Shown one piece after another: positions 40,103 to 48,712 of a DNA stretch of 48,744 nucleotides (positions within the stretch are counted from its first letter, which is position 1; every line of letters begins with the position of its first letter). The notes beneath the pieces were generated by a model that saw nothing but the letters and a program-made list of their open reading frames with translations, did no database searches and had not been told where the DNA came from. Made by a program: the position numbers and the translations under genes. This DNA is from Streptomyces lateritius. GTDB taxonomy: Bacteria > Actinomycetota > Actinomycetes > Streptomycetales > Streptomycetaceae. The stretch is taken from contig NZ_BMTO01000014.1 in assembly GCF_014649715.1 (NCBI RefSeq), positions 73,340 to 122,083 on the forward strand, in the 5' to 3' direction.

Positions 40103-40651
40103 ATGAGAGTCCTGACCACGTTGCGCAACGGTGATTATCGGCTGACCCGGCGGATGGCCGCCTGGGACTCGGCCTGGGCCCGCCGGCTCCTTCCGCCGGT
40201 CGAGGAAGCGGCCGAGCACACGAAGCTCTGGTGGGTGGCCGCCGCAGTCATGGCCACCGGGGGCGGGTGGAGGGGACGGAAGGCTGCGACGGCCGGTATC
40301 GCGGGCATGGCGGTGGCGGAGCTGCTGTCCAACGCAGTCGCGAAAAAGCTCGTGGAGCGGCGCCGGCCGCCCAAGGAGTGGATTCCGCATGACGACGTCG
40401 AGGACCGGCCCGACAGTTCCTCCTTCCCCTCCGGGCATACCGCTGCCGCCGTGGCCTTCACCGCAGCCGTCGCGTCCACCTGGCCGTGGGCGGGTGCCGC
40501 CTGCGCGGTTCCGACCGTGTTGGTGGCCCTTGAACGGGTCCACAGCGGCGCGCACTACCCCTCCGACGTCGCAGCCGGCGTCGCCATCGGTCTGGCCGCG
40601 GGCGCCCTCGTCCATGCGACGCCCCGTCTGCTGATCCTCCGGCTGGGATGA
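40103..40651 (+). CDS. PAP2-family lipid phosphatase
   Basis: A 182-residue membrane phosphatase of the PAP2 type. The three catalytic motifs are present: KKLVERRRPP (KxxxxxxRP), SSFPSGHTAAA (PSGH) and ERVHSGAHYPSDV (SRxxxxxHxxxD form, with R, H and D). Such enzymes remove phosphate from phosphatidic acid or undecaprenyl pyrophosphate. ATG 40103 is chosen; GTG 40058 overlapping the YihY stop is possible. With YihY and the following genes it forms an envelope-related cluster. Confidence 0.88.
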   Translation: MRVLTTLRNGDYRLTRRMAAWDSAWARRLLPPVEEAAEHTKLWWVAAAVMATGGGWRGRKAATAGIAGMAVAELLSNAVAKKLVERRRPPKEWIPHDDVEDRPDSSSFPSGHTAAAVAFTAAVASTWPWAGAACAVPTVLVALERVHSGAHYPSDVAAGVAIGLAAGALVHATPRLLILRLG

Positions 40652-41027
40652 CCGAGAGCACTCTCAGGCGGGTGAGCGGCTGCTCGCGGGGTAGGCGCGC
40701 CGTGCTCGCGGCGTGCACATCTACACCAGGGAGGGGTCTGCCGTGACGGCTCGATTCGAGGTCCGGCACCGGCTCCGGCAAGGGCTGTCACTTCGTTGTG
40801 AGCGCAGCGAACGGGCGGGCCATCGCAGCCGGCGAGCACCACGAGAGCCATCGCACCTGCCTGGACGGCCGACTCCGTCAAACGCAACGCCGACGCCCCC
40901 ACCCAGCACACCACCGGACCAATTCGGACCACTGACCGGCGCGGTACCGCGCAGGTGACCCGAACGGCGGCCATCGTGCAGCCATCGCGCCATAACGGAG
41001 CAAGCATGCGGAGAGGGTGAAGAGTAG
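40652..41027. other. Intergenic region upstream of the holin-like operon
   Basis: About 375 bases without a supported gene. Two short ORFs here have Arg/Pro-rich shadow-like composition. The promoter for the three-gene cassette beginning at 41028 should lie here; no clear -35/-10 pair stands out. Confidence 0.45.
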
Positions 41028-41447
41028 ATGAGCGCCGTCGGACGGTACCCGGACCACGGCAGCCCCGACGAATCGGTGGGCGACCTCGTTTCACGAGCGT
41101 CGCAGCAGATTTCGGAGCTGGTCCGTGAAGAGATGCAGCTGGCCCGGGTGGAGATGACCGAGAAGGGCAAACGCTTCGGGGTGGGCGGCGGCCTGTTCGG
41201 CGGCGCCGGCCTGGTCGGCATCCTGGCCGCGCAGGCCTTTGTCGCCGCCGTGATCGCAGCCCTCGCCTTGCTCCTCCCGGTCTGGGCCTCGGCTCTGATT
41301 ACCGCCGCCCTGCTGGCGGCCGTCGCCGCCGGGATGGCCGCTGCCGGGAAGAAGCAGATCACCAAGGCCGGCACCCCTGCGCCCGAGCAGGCAATCGACA
41401 GCGTCAAGGCCGACCTGGCCGAGATCAAGGAGGCAACACACCGATGA
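41028..41447 (+). CDS. Phage-holin superfamily III-like membrane protein
   Basis: A 139-residue protein with an amphipathic N-terminal helix (VGDLVSRASQQISELVREEMQLARVEMTEKGKRFG) and two membrane helices (about 52-82 and 88-108). This is the actinobacterial phage_holin_3_6 family, which is chromosomal and not evidence of a prophage. ATG 41028 follows GGAGAGGGTGAAGAG. It overlaps the DUF3618 gene by four bases (ATGA). The three-gene set holin-like/DUF3618/DUF4235 is common in actinobacteria and probably acts at the membrane under stress. Confidence 0.9.
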   Translation: MSAVGRYPDHGSPDESVGDLVSRASQQISELVREEMQLARVEMTEKGKRFGVGGGLFGGAGLVGILAAQAFVAAVIAALALLLPVWASALITAALLAAVAAGMAAAGKKQITKAGTPAPEQAIDSVKADLAEIKEATHR

Positions 41448-41911
41448 GCACCCCCTACCAGGGCGACAAGGAATCCGCGCCCACTCCCGAGGAGTTGCGC
41501 GAGAAGGTGGAGCACACCCGTGATGAGCTCGGACTGACCGTGGAGGCACTGGCGGCCAAGGCCGACGTCAAGGCGCAGGCCAAGGAGAAGGCGGCCGAGT
41601 TCAAGGAGCAGGCCGCCGAGAAGGCCACCTACGTCACCGACCAGCTCCGGGAGAAGGCGGCGCACGCCGCTCAGTTGGTCAAGGAGAAGACCCCCGATCC
41701 GGTCCTGGACAAGGCGGCACACGCCGCGGCGCAGGTACGCGACAGCGCGGCCCGCGCCGGACACCTCGCCGCCGAGAAGACCCCCGACCCGGTCCGCGAG
41801 AAGGCTGAGACGGCCGCGGTCATGGCGCGCGCCAACCGCACCCCGCTGATCGCCGCGGTAGCGGCGGTCGTGGTGTTCCTGCTCCTGCGCCGCAGCCGGA
41901 GGTGCCGGTGA
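41444..41911 (+). CDS. DUF3618 family protein
   Basis: A 155-residue protein beginning with the DUF3618 core TPEELREKVEHTRDELGLTVEALAAKADVKAQAKEKA. A long helix rich in Ala, Lys and Glu follows, with a repeated segment KTPDPVLDKAAHAA / KTPDPVREKAETAA (about 83-96 and 110-123). It ends in one membrane helix (LIAAVAAVVVFLLLRRSR). This gives a tail-anchored coiled-coil protein. It is coupled by overlaps to the genes on both sides. Confidence 0.9.
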   Translation: MSTPYQGDKESAPTPEELREKVEHTRDELGLTVEALAAKADVKAQAKEKAAEFKEQAAEKATYVTDQLREKAAHAAQLVKEKTPDPVLDKAAHAAAQVRDSAARAGHLAAEKTPDPVREKAETAAVMARANRTPLIAAVAAVVVFLLLRRSRRCR

Positions 41912-42174
41912 AGGTGTCCAAGATCGCCTACAAGCCGGTCGGCTTGGTGCTCGGTGCCACGAGCGGCATGATCGCCGGCGCGGCGTTCAAGCAGGCGTGG
42001 AAGATGATCGGCCACGACGACGATGCCCCCGATGCCACAGACGAGCATCGCACCTGGCGGGAAGTCCTGATCGCCGCAGCCTTGCAAGGGGCGATCTTCG
42101 CGGTCGTCAAGGCGGCCGTCGACCGGTCGGGTGCCGCCACCACCCGGCGCCTGACCGGCACCTGGCCCGGCTGA
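41908..42174 (+). CDS. DUF4235 family protein
   Basis: An 88-residue protein with KIAYKPVGLVLGATSGMIAGAAFKQAWKMIG at the start and REVLIAAALQGAIFAVVKAAVDRSGA later; both are membrane-like helices. GTG 41908 overlaps the DUF3618 stop (GTGA) and has GGAGG six bases upstream; a GTG six bases earlier is less favoured. It is the third gene of the holin-like/DUF3618/DUF4235 cassette. Confidence 0.9.
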   Translation: MKVSKIAYKPVGLVLGATSGMIAGAAFKQAWKMIGHDDDAPDATDEHRTWREVLIAAALQGAIFAVVKAAVDRSGAATTRRLTGTWPG

Positions 42175-42269
42175 ACCGTCCAAAGGCGGCGTCGGCCTCG
42201 TTTTGAGGGCCGGCGCCGCCACCCCGTAGCCCGAAACCAACGGAGGAAGTCGTGGCCGCGCACCCGCCC

Positions 42270-42424
42270 CGGGCACTTTCGCACCTGCGCTCCCGCCACC
42301 CGGGCCTCGCCTGGCGCAGCACGCTGAGCATGCGCACCACACGTGACCTCCTGCGCCGATGCGCATTCCCGCCATCACGGCCGACACACGCCCTGCCCCC
42401 ACGCACGCCGGCCGCGGTCTGACC
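42270..42424 (+). pseudogene. Damaged partial copy of the GNAT-like gene
   Basis: RALSHLRSRHPGLAWRSTLS and MRTTRDLLRR match the end of the ORF at 20238-20741 (RALSHLRSRHPGIAWHSTLS, RRATRDLLRR) at both DNA and protein level. A missing base near 42358 (CGCCGATGCG against CGCCGCATGCG) shifts the frame. Both copies end at a GTCTGACC. The N-terminal two thirds are absent here. Confidence 0.8.
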
Positions 42425-42493
42425 CGACGCCCGTCAGCGGCCCCCAGCACAGTCGGTTCCCCTCTCGACGTCGAAACCCCAAGGAGTGAGAAG

Positions 42494-42937
42494 GTGAAGG
42501 GCTTCCGCAGCTTCATCCTGCGCGGCAACGTGGTCGACCTGGCCGTCGGAATCGTCATCGGCGCAGCGTTCACCGCTGTGGTCAACGGCTTCGTCAGTGC
42601 CTTCCTGACACCGCTGGTCGGGCTGGCCACCGGCGTCACGGGCGACATGAGCCACAAGACCTTCACCGTGGGCGGCACCCAGTTCCCCTACGGCGCCTTC
42701 GTCAACGCGGCGATCAGTTTTCTCCTCGTCGCCTCTGCCTTGTACTTCCTGGTCGTGCTGCCGATCAACAAGCTCCATGAGCGCCTCGCCCCCCACCACG
42801 ACGTCCAAGCCCCCAAACGGGACTGCCCCGAGTGCCTGAACCCCGTCCCCGCCCAGGCACGACGGTGCGGGTCCTGCACTGTGCCCCTGCCCGCCGTACC
42901 CGCCCAGGCAGGGGAGACCACCCAGCGCGCCGGGTAA
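42494..42937 (+). CDS. mscL: Large-conductance mechanosensitive channel MscL
   Basis: A 147-residue MscL. TM1 is in GFRSFILRGNVVDLAVGIVIGAAFTAVVNGFVS (3-35), followed by FLTPLVGLATG; TM2 is FVNAAISFLLVASALYFLVVLPINKLHER (about 73-101). The C-terminus is unusual: CPECLNPVPAQARRCGSC (about 116-133), a CxxC...CxxC zinc-ribbon-like segment seen in some actinobacterial MscL proteins. It opens under membrane tension and protects against osmotic downshock. GTG 42494 follows AAGGAG by seven bases. Confidence 0.93.
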   Translation: MKGFRSFILRGNVVDLAVGIVIGAAFTAVVNGFVSAFLTPLVGLATGVTGDMSHKTFTVGGTQFPYGAFVNAAISFLLVASALYFLVVLPINKLHERLAPHHDVQAPKRDCPECLNPVPAQARRCGSCTVPLPAVPAQAGETTQRAG

Positions 42938-43344
42938 CCGGCCTCCACTGATCGATCCGCAACAGCTCGGATGGCACCACCGCTCAGCCACGCCGCCCAG
43001 TCGCTCGGGAAGCGTCATCGCACAGACTGCCGGGCAACGCACACCGCCAAGGCGTGCCCTCATTCCACGCCCCTCGACGGCAGGACCTGTTCGGCTGCCC
43101 TGGAACAGACCGGGCAGCAGCTCCGGGCTGCCGCCGTCGAGGCCCCTGCCACGCGGCCCCTCGCAGGTGTTCCTACGGGTTCAGTCATGCCGGGCGCGCC
43201 ATCGCGGCGGCCTCGGCCTGGTCTCTCAAGGATCAGGATCGGCGCCCGGAATCCCACGGGATCAAGCCCGCGGGTTCCACCTGTCTTCCCCGACATCGAG
43301 ATCCGCACCGACCCACCCGGCACCCAGGGCAGCTTCGTACCACG
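42938..43344. other. No confident gene
   Basis: About 400 bases downstream of mscL with no supported ORF. It borders a transposase remnant and may be remains of an insertion element. Confidence 0.45.
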
Positions 43345-43475
43345 CCCATGCGCGGACTTGTAACGGGAGCCGTTGTCGGTCAGGACTCGTTCGACGGTGA
43401 TGCCGTGGGTGCTGAAGAAGGCCACAACACCTGGGGCCATGCCGCCCCTCCGTCTCGAACCTGGCCCTGGCCAGC
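43345..43475 (-). pseudogene. IS481-type transposase fragment
   Basis: The minus strand reads GVVAFFSTHGITVERVLTDNGSRYKSAHGR. This is the second catalytic block of integrase-core transposases of the IS481 type (AxAFFxxHGIxVERVLTDNGSCYRS, with the catalytic aspartate). Only about 30-40 residues remain and no flanking repeats are visible. Confidence 0.6.
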
Positions 43476-43651
43476 ACCACTCACGCTCGCACGACGAGCC
43501 CGGGCCGCACGCCCGGACTCGCGACACGTCATCCGGCGGCCCGCAGCCGCCTCCCGATGCGAGCAAGGGGGGAGTCGGGACGTTTGGAAACCACCGCACG
43601 GTGCAGACGATCGTTAACACCGGCATTATTCACCGAGGTAGGAGACGCATC

Positions 43652-43930
43652 ATGGGCATTCTGGCTTGGATCCTCATAGGTCTGATCGCGGGCTTCATCG
43701 CGAAGGCGCTGATGCCCGGCAAGGACCCGGGCGGCGTCATCATCACCATGCTCATCGGCGTCGCCGGCGGTCTGCTCGGCGGTTTTCTCGGCAAGGTCAT
43801 CTTCGGCGTCGACTCCATCGATGGCTTCTTCGACCTCTCCACCTGGATCGCCGCCATCATCGGGTCGGTCATCCTCCTCGCCGTCTACCGACTGGTCACC
43901 GGCAACAAGCGCCATCACAGCCACGCCTGA
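43652..43930 (+). CDS. GlsB/YeaQ/YmgE-family membrane protein
   Basis: A 92-residue protein with three membrane helices: GILAWILIGLIAGFIAKALMPGKDPGG (2-28), IITMLIGVAGGLLGGFLGKVIFG (30-52) and STWIAAIIGSVILLAVYRLVTG (63-84). The GxxxG-rich pattern is that of the transglycosylase-associated/GlsB stress family. ATG 43652 has GGTAGGAG upstream. Role: probably membrane stress response, without known enzymatic activity. Confidence 0.92.
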   Translation: MGILAWILIGLIAGFIAKALMPGKDPGGVIITMLIGVAGGLLGGFLGKVIFGVDSIDGFFDLSTWIAAIIGSVILLAVYRLVTGNKRHHSHA

Positions 43931-43952
43931 CACAGGCTCATCCCGGACGGCA

Positions 43953-43986
43953 AACGGCTCCCCCCTCTTGTGAGGGCGGAGCCGTT
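43953..43986 (+). terminator. Terminator hairpin after the GlsB-like gene
   Basis: AACGGCTCC (43953-43961) pairs with GGAGCCGTT (43978-43986), and CCCTC/GAGGG closes an inner stem around a TTGT loop. It begins 22 bases after the stop codon. Confidence 0.8.
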
Positions 43987-44429
43987 CCGCTGCTGTGCGG
44001 CAAAGACCCTTACGGTCGAGCTTCGACCCAAGCGGTGTCTCCGCCCAGGGGCGTACCTCGAGAATAGGGGGACGGCTGTCGTCGAAGGCGGGGAGATGCA
44101 GCACCCCGCACATGGGGCCTGAGGGGCGCTGACTCGGCAGCATCTGGAATCGTGTCCCGCCGTCACTCCTCATCGTGAGATGGCTGAGCAGATGGACGTG
44201 GCGCGGTTGGGGAGCCTTCTCGACGGCGTACTCCTCACGTTGCCCGGACGACCGCAGCCGACTGTGGCACCTGGACCACGACCCGCTCAGCGGATGGACC
44301 ACCTCGACCAACAACCTGCGCAACCAGATCGAGCGCCACCCGATCAGGTTTCCGGAGGACTGGTCGACCGAGCAGTTCTTCGATCAGCTCGTTGGCTTCG
44401 AAGCTGCGCACCCCCCACTTCGGATACTT
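43987..44429. other. No intact gene; protein-like fragment on plus strand
   Basis: At about 44280-44400 the plus strand reads WTTSTNNLRNQIERHPIRF then PEDWSTEQFFDQLVG. This looks protein-like but has no start. A similar stretch (NPRDWSTEELFEDLAP) is readable at about 32150-32200. I do not know the parent family. Confidence 0.35.
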
Positions 44430-45080
44430 CGTCGCCACTGGCGGTGCGATCGCTCGTACGTCCGCCTGCTCCACCCACAGTCCGGGGAACAGGGCTGCGG
44501 TCGCCCCCAGCAGCCCGGCGCGTTCCAGCCCACCCCCGGCCAACGGCTCACAGCCCACGTCCCGCACCAGTTCGTACACCAGCGTGAGTGCCGCCTCGTC
44601 GTCGCCGCAGATGCGAACCGCGAGGGGCTGGCTGTCGAAGACCGGCGGTGTCAATCCGCCACACATCCTCGTGGCAGAGGGTGAACGCCTTGACGACCTG
44701 CGCATCCGGTGCCGCCACGGCAAGTCGGCCCGCTGCCGAGGGGCCACCTTCGGTCAGCAGCCGGAAGCCGGGCCCGACCGGAATGGCACAGTCGAGCAGG
44801 ACCTTCCCGCTCAGCGCCGTCTGGAGTCCGCTGACGACGTCTGCCCCCGAGCCGTATGGCAGCGCGGCCAGGAGCACCTCGCCGAAGTCCGCCGCCCGCT
44901 GCAGACTCCCGTGGCCCGACAGCCCCCGATGCGCGTCGCGAGCCGCTGGGCCTTCTGTTCGTCCCGGCCTCCGACGAACACCTCGTGCCCGGCCCGCACC
45001 CGGTGCGTGGCCAGTGCGTCCGCCATGTTCCCGGTTCCGGGCACACCGATCCCTATCGCTTCGCTCCACACCGGGCTTGT
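44430..45080 (-). pseudogene. NADPH-dependent F420 reductase-like gene, frameshifted
   Basis: In three frames the minus strand gives one Rossmann protein in order. First comes IGIGVPGTGNMADALATHRV with RAGHEVFVGGRDEQKAQRLA (nucleotide fold), then HGSLQRAADFGEVLLAALPYG, KVLLDCAIPVGPGFRLLTEG, PDAQVVKAFTLCHEDVW, and finally TPPVFDSQPLAVRICGDDEA with LVRDVGCEPLAGGGLERAGL. This is the family of F420-dependent NADP oxidoreductase-like proteins. At least two frameshifts separate the parts (near 44930 and near 44660), so no full protein is made. Confidence 0.8.
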
Positions 45081-45703
45081 TCCAACCACTTCCGGGTGGG
45101 CGCGCGACCAGTGGATACGCGTCCTCCTGCAGAGCCGGTGCCGAGGGTTGATACCTCGAACAGGTCCGCTTTCTCGCCACGGCGCCCCCACGGCGAAGCT
45201 CGCTGAACGTGTCCTCGCTCTCCACCCGGCAAGATCCGGTCAGCACAGCTCCCAGGAGCGAACGGCTGACCGACGACTCAGCCCAAGTTGGTCCCCGCCC
45301 GGCGAAGCCGACCAGGACGCACTGGCCCTGGGGACCATGTGGGGGTCAACGCGCCGTGATCGCGGGTCTGCATCACCACCGACCGTGCTCAGCCCAATCG
45401 TGGCCGCCCGTCCGGTTCGCGGACGACCGCCCAGCGGCAGGCCCCTGAGACGCGAGGCGGGCAGGGGCATCCACCGTCCGCAGTCGCCCGGACCGCTCGG
45501 GCTTCGGCTGCAAGACGCACGACGTTATGTGAGACATGGGATTCGTGTCCCGTCGAATGTTGCGTGTGCCTCACCGGTGGGTGCTGTTCAAGGAGAGCTC
45601 TGGACGGCCAAGCTGAGCATCGTGCTCCGGATCATTGCGGGTGCACTTCTGATCGTGTTGAGAACACGCCGGTGACGGCCAGAGCAGCGAACGGAGAACA
45701 CCC
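45081..45703. other. Intergenic region upstream of pntAB
   Basis: About 620 bases with no supported gene. A plus-strand piece just before pntA (LSIVLRIIAGALLIVLRTRR) reads like a single membrane helix but has no clear start. The promoter of the transhydrogenase operon must lie here; no sure -35/-10 was found. Confidence 0.45.
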
Positions 45704-47224
45704 GTGATTGTCGGAGTCCTCAAGGAAGCGCGGGCAGGTGAGAGTCGCGTTGCGGCCACGCCGGCCACGATCGAACAGATCCGCAAACTCGGGTACGACG
45801 TGGTCGTCGCCTCGGGCGCGGGGGTCGCGGCCGGCTTCACCGACGGTGCCTACGAGGCCGCTGGCGCGACCGTCGGCGACGCGGCGGCCGCGGACGTGGT
45901 GCTGGGGGTCAACGCCCCCACCCCTTCGCAGCTGGACCGGGTACGCCCGGAGGCGACGGTGATCGCCCTGTTCGCGCCGGCCTTCGACCCGGCGATGGTC
46001 GAGGACCTGAGCCGGCGTCCCTTCACGGCGCTGTCGATGGACGCCGTGCCACGCATCAGCCGGGCGCAGTCGATGGACGTGCTGTCTTCCATGGCGAACA
46101 TCGCCGGCTACCGGGCCGTCATCGAGGCCGCCCACGAGTTCGGACGCTTCTTCACCGGGCAGGTGACCGCGGCGGGCAAGGTTCCGCCGGCGAAGGTCCT
46201 CGTCGCGGGTGCCGGCGTCGCGGGTCTGGCGGCGATCGGTGCATCCGGCTCGCTCGGTGCGATCGTACGGGCGACCGACCCGCGACCGGAGGTGGCCGAC
46301 CAAGTCCGCTCGTTGGGCGGCGAGTACCTGTCGATCGAGTCCCCGGAGGTGGAGGTCTCCAAGACCGGCTACGCCAAGGAGATGGGCGACGACTACAAGG
46401 CGCGCGAGGTCGAGCTCTACGCCGCGCAGTGCCGCGAGGTCGACATCGTCATCACCACCGCGCTGATCCCGGGCCGTCCCGCTCCGACGCTGATCACCGC
46501 GGAGATGGTGGCGAGCATGAAGCCGGGGTCGGTGATCGTCGACATGGCGGCCGCCAACGGCGGCAACGTAGAGGGCACCGTGAAGGGCGGGAAGACCGTC
46601 ACGGAGAACGGCGTGACGATCATCGGATACACCGATCTGGCGGGCCGGCTGCCTGCCCAGGCCTCGCAGTTGTACGGCACGAACCTGGTGAACCTGCTGA
46701 AGCTGATGACGCCGGGCAGGGACGGGTCGCTGGTCCTTGACTGGGACGACCCGGTGCAGCGCTCGATCACCGTCGTGCGCAGGGGCGAGTCGGCGTGGCC
46801 GCCCCCGCCGGTCCAGGTCTCCGCGGCCCCGGCCCCCGCGCCCGCGGCGGAGCAGGCGAAGCCGGAGAAGGCGCCGGCGACGGCGAGGCAGAAGTTCGGC
46901 GGTGTGGCCCTCGGCGCGCTGGCGCTGTTCCTCACCGCCGCGTTCGCCCCCGCGGCGCTGCTGCCCCACGTGACCGTCTTCGTGCTCGCGATCGTGATCG
47001 GCTTCTACGTGATCGGGCACGTGCATCACGCGCTGCACACGCCGCTGATGTCGGTGACGAACGCGATCTCCGGGATCATCGTCGTCGGCGCGCTCCTGCA
47101 GATCGGTCACACGAGCACGGCGGTCACGGTGCTCTCGTTCGTCGCGATCCTTCTGGCCAGTATCAACGTCTTCGGCGGCTTCGCGGTGACACGTCGCATG
47201 CTCGCCATGTTCAACCGGAGCTGA
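45704..47224 (+). CDS. pntA: NAD(P) transhydrogenase subunit alpha
   Basis: A 506-residue alpha subunit of the proton-translocating NAD(P)+ transhydrogenase, which uses the proton gradient to move hydride from NADH to NADP+. Domain I (1-370) binds NAD(H): KEARAGESRVAATPATIEQI, SMDAVPRISRAQSMD, RFFTGQVTAAGKVPPAKVLVAGAGVAGLAAIGA, a mobile loop near GYAKEMG and TNLVNLL. An Ala/Pro linker (370-400) leads to four membrane helices (about 406-500). The alpha chain is complete, not split into PntAA and PntAB as in many bacteria. GTG 45704 follows GGAGAACACCC. The stop is one base from pntB. Confidence 0.95.
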   Translation: MIVGVLKEARAGESRVAATPATIEQIRKLGYDVVVASGAGVAAGFTDGAYEAAGATVGDAAAADVVLGVNAPTPSQLDRVRPEATVIALFAPAFDPAMVEDLSRRPFTALSMDAVPRISRAQSMDVLSSMANIAGYRAVIEAAHEFGRFFTGQVTAAGKVPPAKVLVAGAGVAGLAAIGASGSLGAIVRATDPRPEVADQVRSLGGEYLSIESPEVEVSKTGYAKEMGDDYKAREVELYAAQCREVDIVITTALIPGRPAPTLITAEMVASMKPGSVIVDMAAANGGNVEGTVKGGKTVTENGVTIIGYTDLAGRLPAQASQLYGTNLVNLLKLMTPGRDGSLVLDWDDPVQRSITVVRRGESAWPPPPVQVSAAPAPAPAAEQAKPEKAPATARQKFGGVALGALALFLTAAFAPAALLPHVTVFVLAIVIGFYVIGHVHHALHTPLMSVTNAISGIIVVGALLQIGHTSTAVTVLSFVAILLASINVFGGFAVTRRMLAMFNRS

Positions 47225-47225
47225 C

Positions 47226-48644
47226 ATGTCTGCGACCCTCGCCGCACAGGCGGCCTACCTTGTTGCCGCGCTGCTGTTCATCCTTGCGCTGGCAGGACTC
47301 TCCAAGCACGAGTCGGCACGGCTCGGCAACGCTTTCGGCATGCTCGGCATGGGCGTGGCGCTCGTCGCGACGGTCGTGCTGGCGCTGGACGGCGACGTCA
47401 GCGGCGCCGGCCTCGGCCTGATGGCCGTCGCGATGCTGATCGGCGCGCTGATCGGCCTGAAGCGGGCCCGCGGCGTCGAGATGACCGGAATGCCCGAGCT
47501 TATCGCGCTTCTGCACTCCTTCGTCGGTCTGGCCGCCGTGCTGGTCAGCTGGAACGGCTTCCTGAACGTAGAGCACGACCCGAACGGCCACGAGGCCAAG
47601 GCCCTGGACGCGCTCGGCACGCTGGGCATACACCACGCCGAGGTGTTCATCGGCCTGTTCATCGGCGCGGTGACCTTCACCGGCTCCATCGTGGCGTACC
47701 TGAAGCTCGCCGCGAAGATCGACTCCAAGCCGTTGGTGCTACCGGGCAAGAACGCCCTGAACCTCGGCTCGCTGGTCCTGTTCCTCGCCCTGACGGTGTG
47801 GTTCGTGATCACGCCGGAGCTGTGGTTGCTGATCACCGTGACGGTCCTGGCGCTGGCCCTCGGCTGGCACCTGGTGGCGTCGATCGGCGGTGGCGACATG
47901 CCGGTCGTCGTCTCGATGCTCAACAGCTACTCCGGCTGGGCGGCGGCCGCCTCCGGCTTCCTGCTCGGCAACGATCTGCTGATCATCACCGGTGCGCTCG
48001 TCGGCTCCTCGGGTGCCTACCTGTCCTACATCATGTGCAAGGCGATGAACCGCTCGTTCCTCTCCGTGATCGCCGGCGGCTTCGGCATCGAGGCGCCGTC
48101 GGGCTCCGACGTCGACTACGGCGAGCACCAGGAGACCACCGCTCAGGGCACCGCCGAACTCCTCGCCTCGGCCCGGTCCGTGGTCATCACGCCCGGGTAC
48201 GGCATGGCCGTCGCCCAGGCGCAGTATCCGGTTGCGGAGCTCACCTCCAAACTGCGCGCGAAGGGCGTCGACGTACGTTTCGGCATCCACCCCGTCGCCG
48301 GCCGCCTGCCCGGCCACATGAACGTGCTCCTCGCCGAAGCCAAGGTGCCGTACGACATCGTGCTCGAAATGGACGAGATCAACGACGACTTCGCCAAGAC
48401 CGACGTCGTCCTCGTGATCGGCGCCAACGACACGGTCAACCCGGCCGGAGCAGAGGACCCCAGCAGCCCGCTCGCCGGCATGCCGGTGCTCACCGTCTGG
48501 GAGGCCGGCAAGGTCATCGTGTTCAAGCGCTCGATGGCCTCTGGATACGCCGGCGTGCAGAACCCGTTGTTCTTCCGTGAGAACACCGCGATGCTCTTCG
48601 GCGACGCGAAGGCCCGGGTCGAGGACATCGTCGGCGCCCTCTGA
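47226..48644 (+). CDS. pntB: NAD(P) transhydrogenase subunit beta
   Basis: A 472-residue beta subunit. The first half holds about nine membrane helices including LHSFVGLAAVLVSWNGF, GIHHAEVFIGLFIGAVTFTGS and VVSMLNSYSGWAAAASGFLLGN. Domain III (about 290-472) binds NADP(H): VVITPGYGMAVAQAQYPVAEL, VRFGIHPVAGRLPGHMNVLLAEAKVPYD, DVVLVIGANDTVNPAG and KVIVFKRSMASGYAGVQNPLFF. All expected motifs are intact. It starts one base after pntA and is closed by a strong terminator. The pair balances NADPH, for example for biosynthesis or redox defence. Confidence 0.95.
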   Translation: MSATLAAQAAYLVAALLFILALAGLSKHESARLGNAFGMLGMGVALVATVVLALDGDVSGAGLGLMAVAMLIGALIGLKRARGVEMTGMPELIALLHSFVGLAAVLVSWNGFLNVEHDPNGHEAKALDALGTLGIHHAEVFIGLFIGAVTFTGSIVAYLKLAAKIDSKPLVLPGKNALNLGSLVLFLALTVWFVITPELWLLITVTVLALALGWHLVASIGGGDMPVVVSMLNSYSGWAAAASGFLLGNDLLIITGALVGSSGAYLSYIMCKAMNRSFLSVIAGGFGIEAPSGSDVDYGEHQETTAQGTAELLASARSVVITPGYGMAVAQAQYPVAELTSKLRAKGVDVRFGIHPVAGRLPGHMNVLLAEAKVPYDIVLEMDEINDDFAKTDVVLVIGANDTVNPAGAEDPSSPLAGMPVLTVWEAGKVIVFKRSMASGYAGVQNPLFFRENTAMLFGDAKARVEDIVGAL

Positions 48645-48660
48645 GAAGCGCGACAGGTGA

Positions 48661-48712
48661 GGGCCTGCCGGCTCGGCGTGGACGGAGACATCCACGCCGA
48701 GCCGGCAGGCCC
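48661..48712 (+). terminator. Terminator hairpin after pntB
   Basis: A perfect 22-bp inverted repeat (48661-48682 with 48691-48712) around an 8-base loop, beginning 17 bases after the pntB stop. No T-tract follows. Confidence 0.88.

Noticed and set aside
41028..41447. Holin as a sign of a prophage
   Set aside because: No lysis, tail or integrase genes; the holin-like/DUF3618/DUF4235 trio is an ordinary chromosomal cassette.
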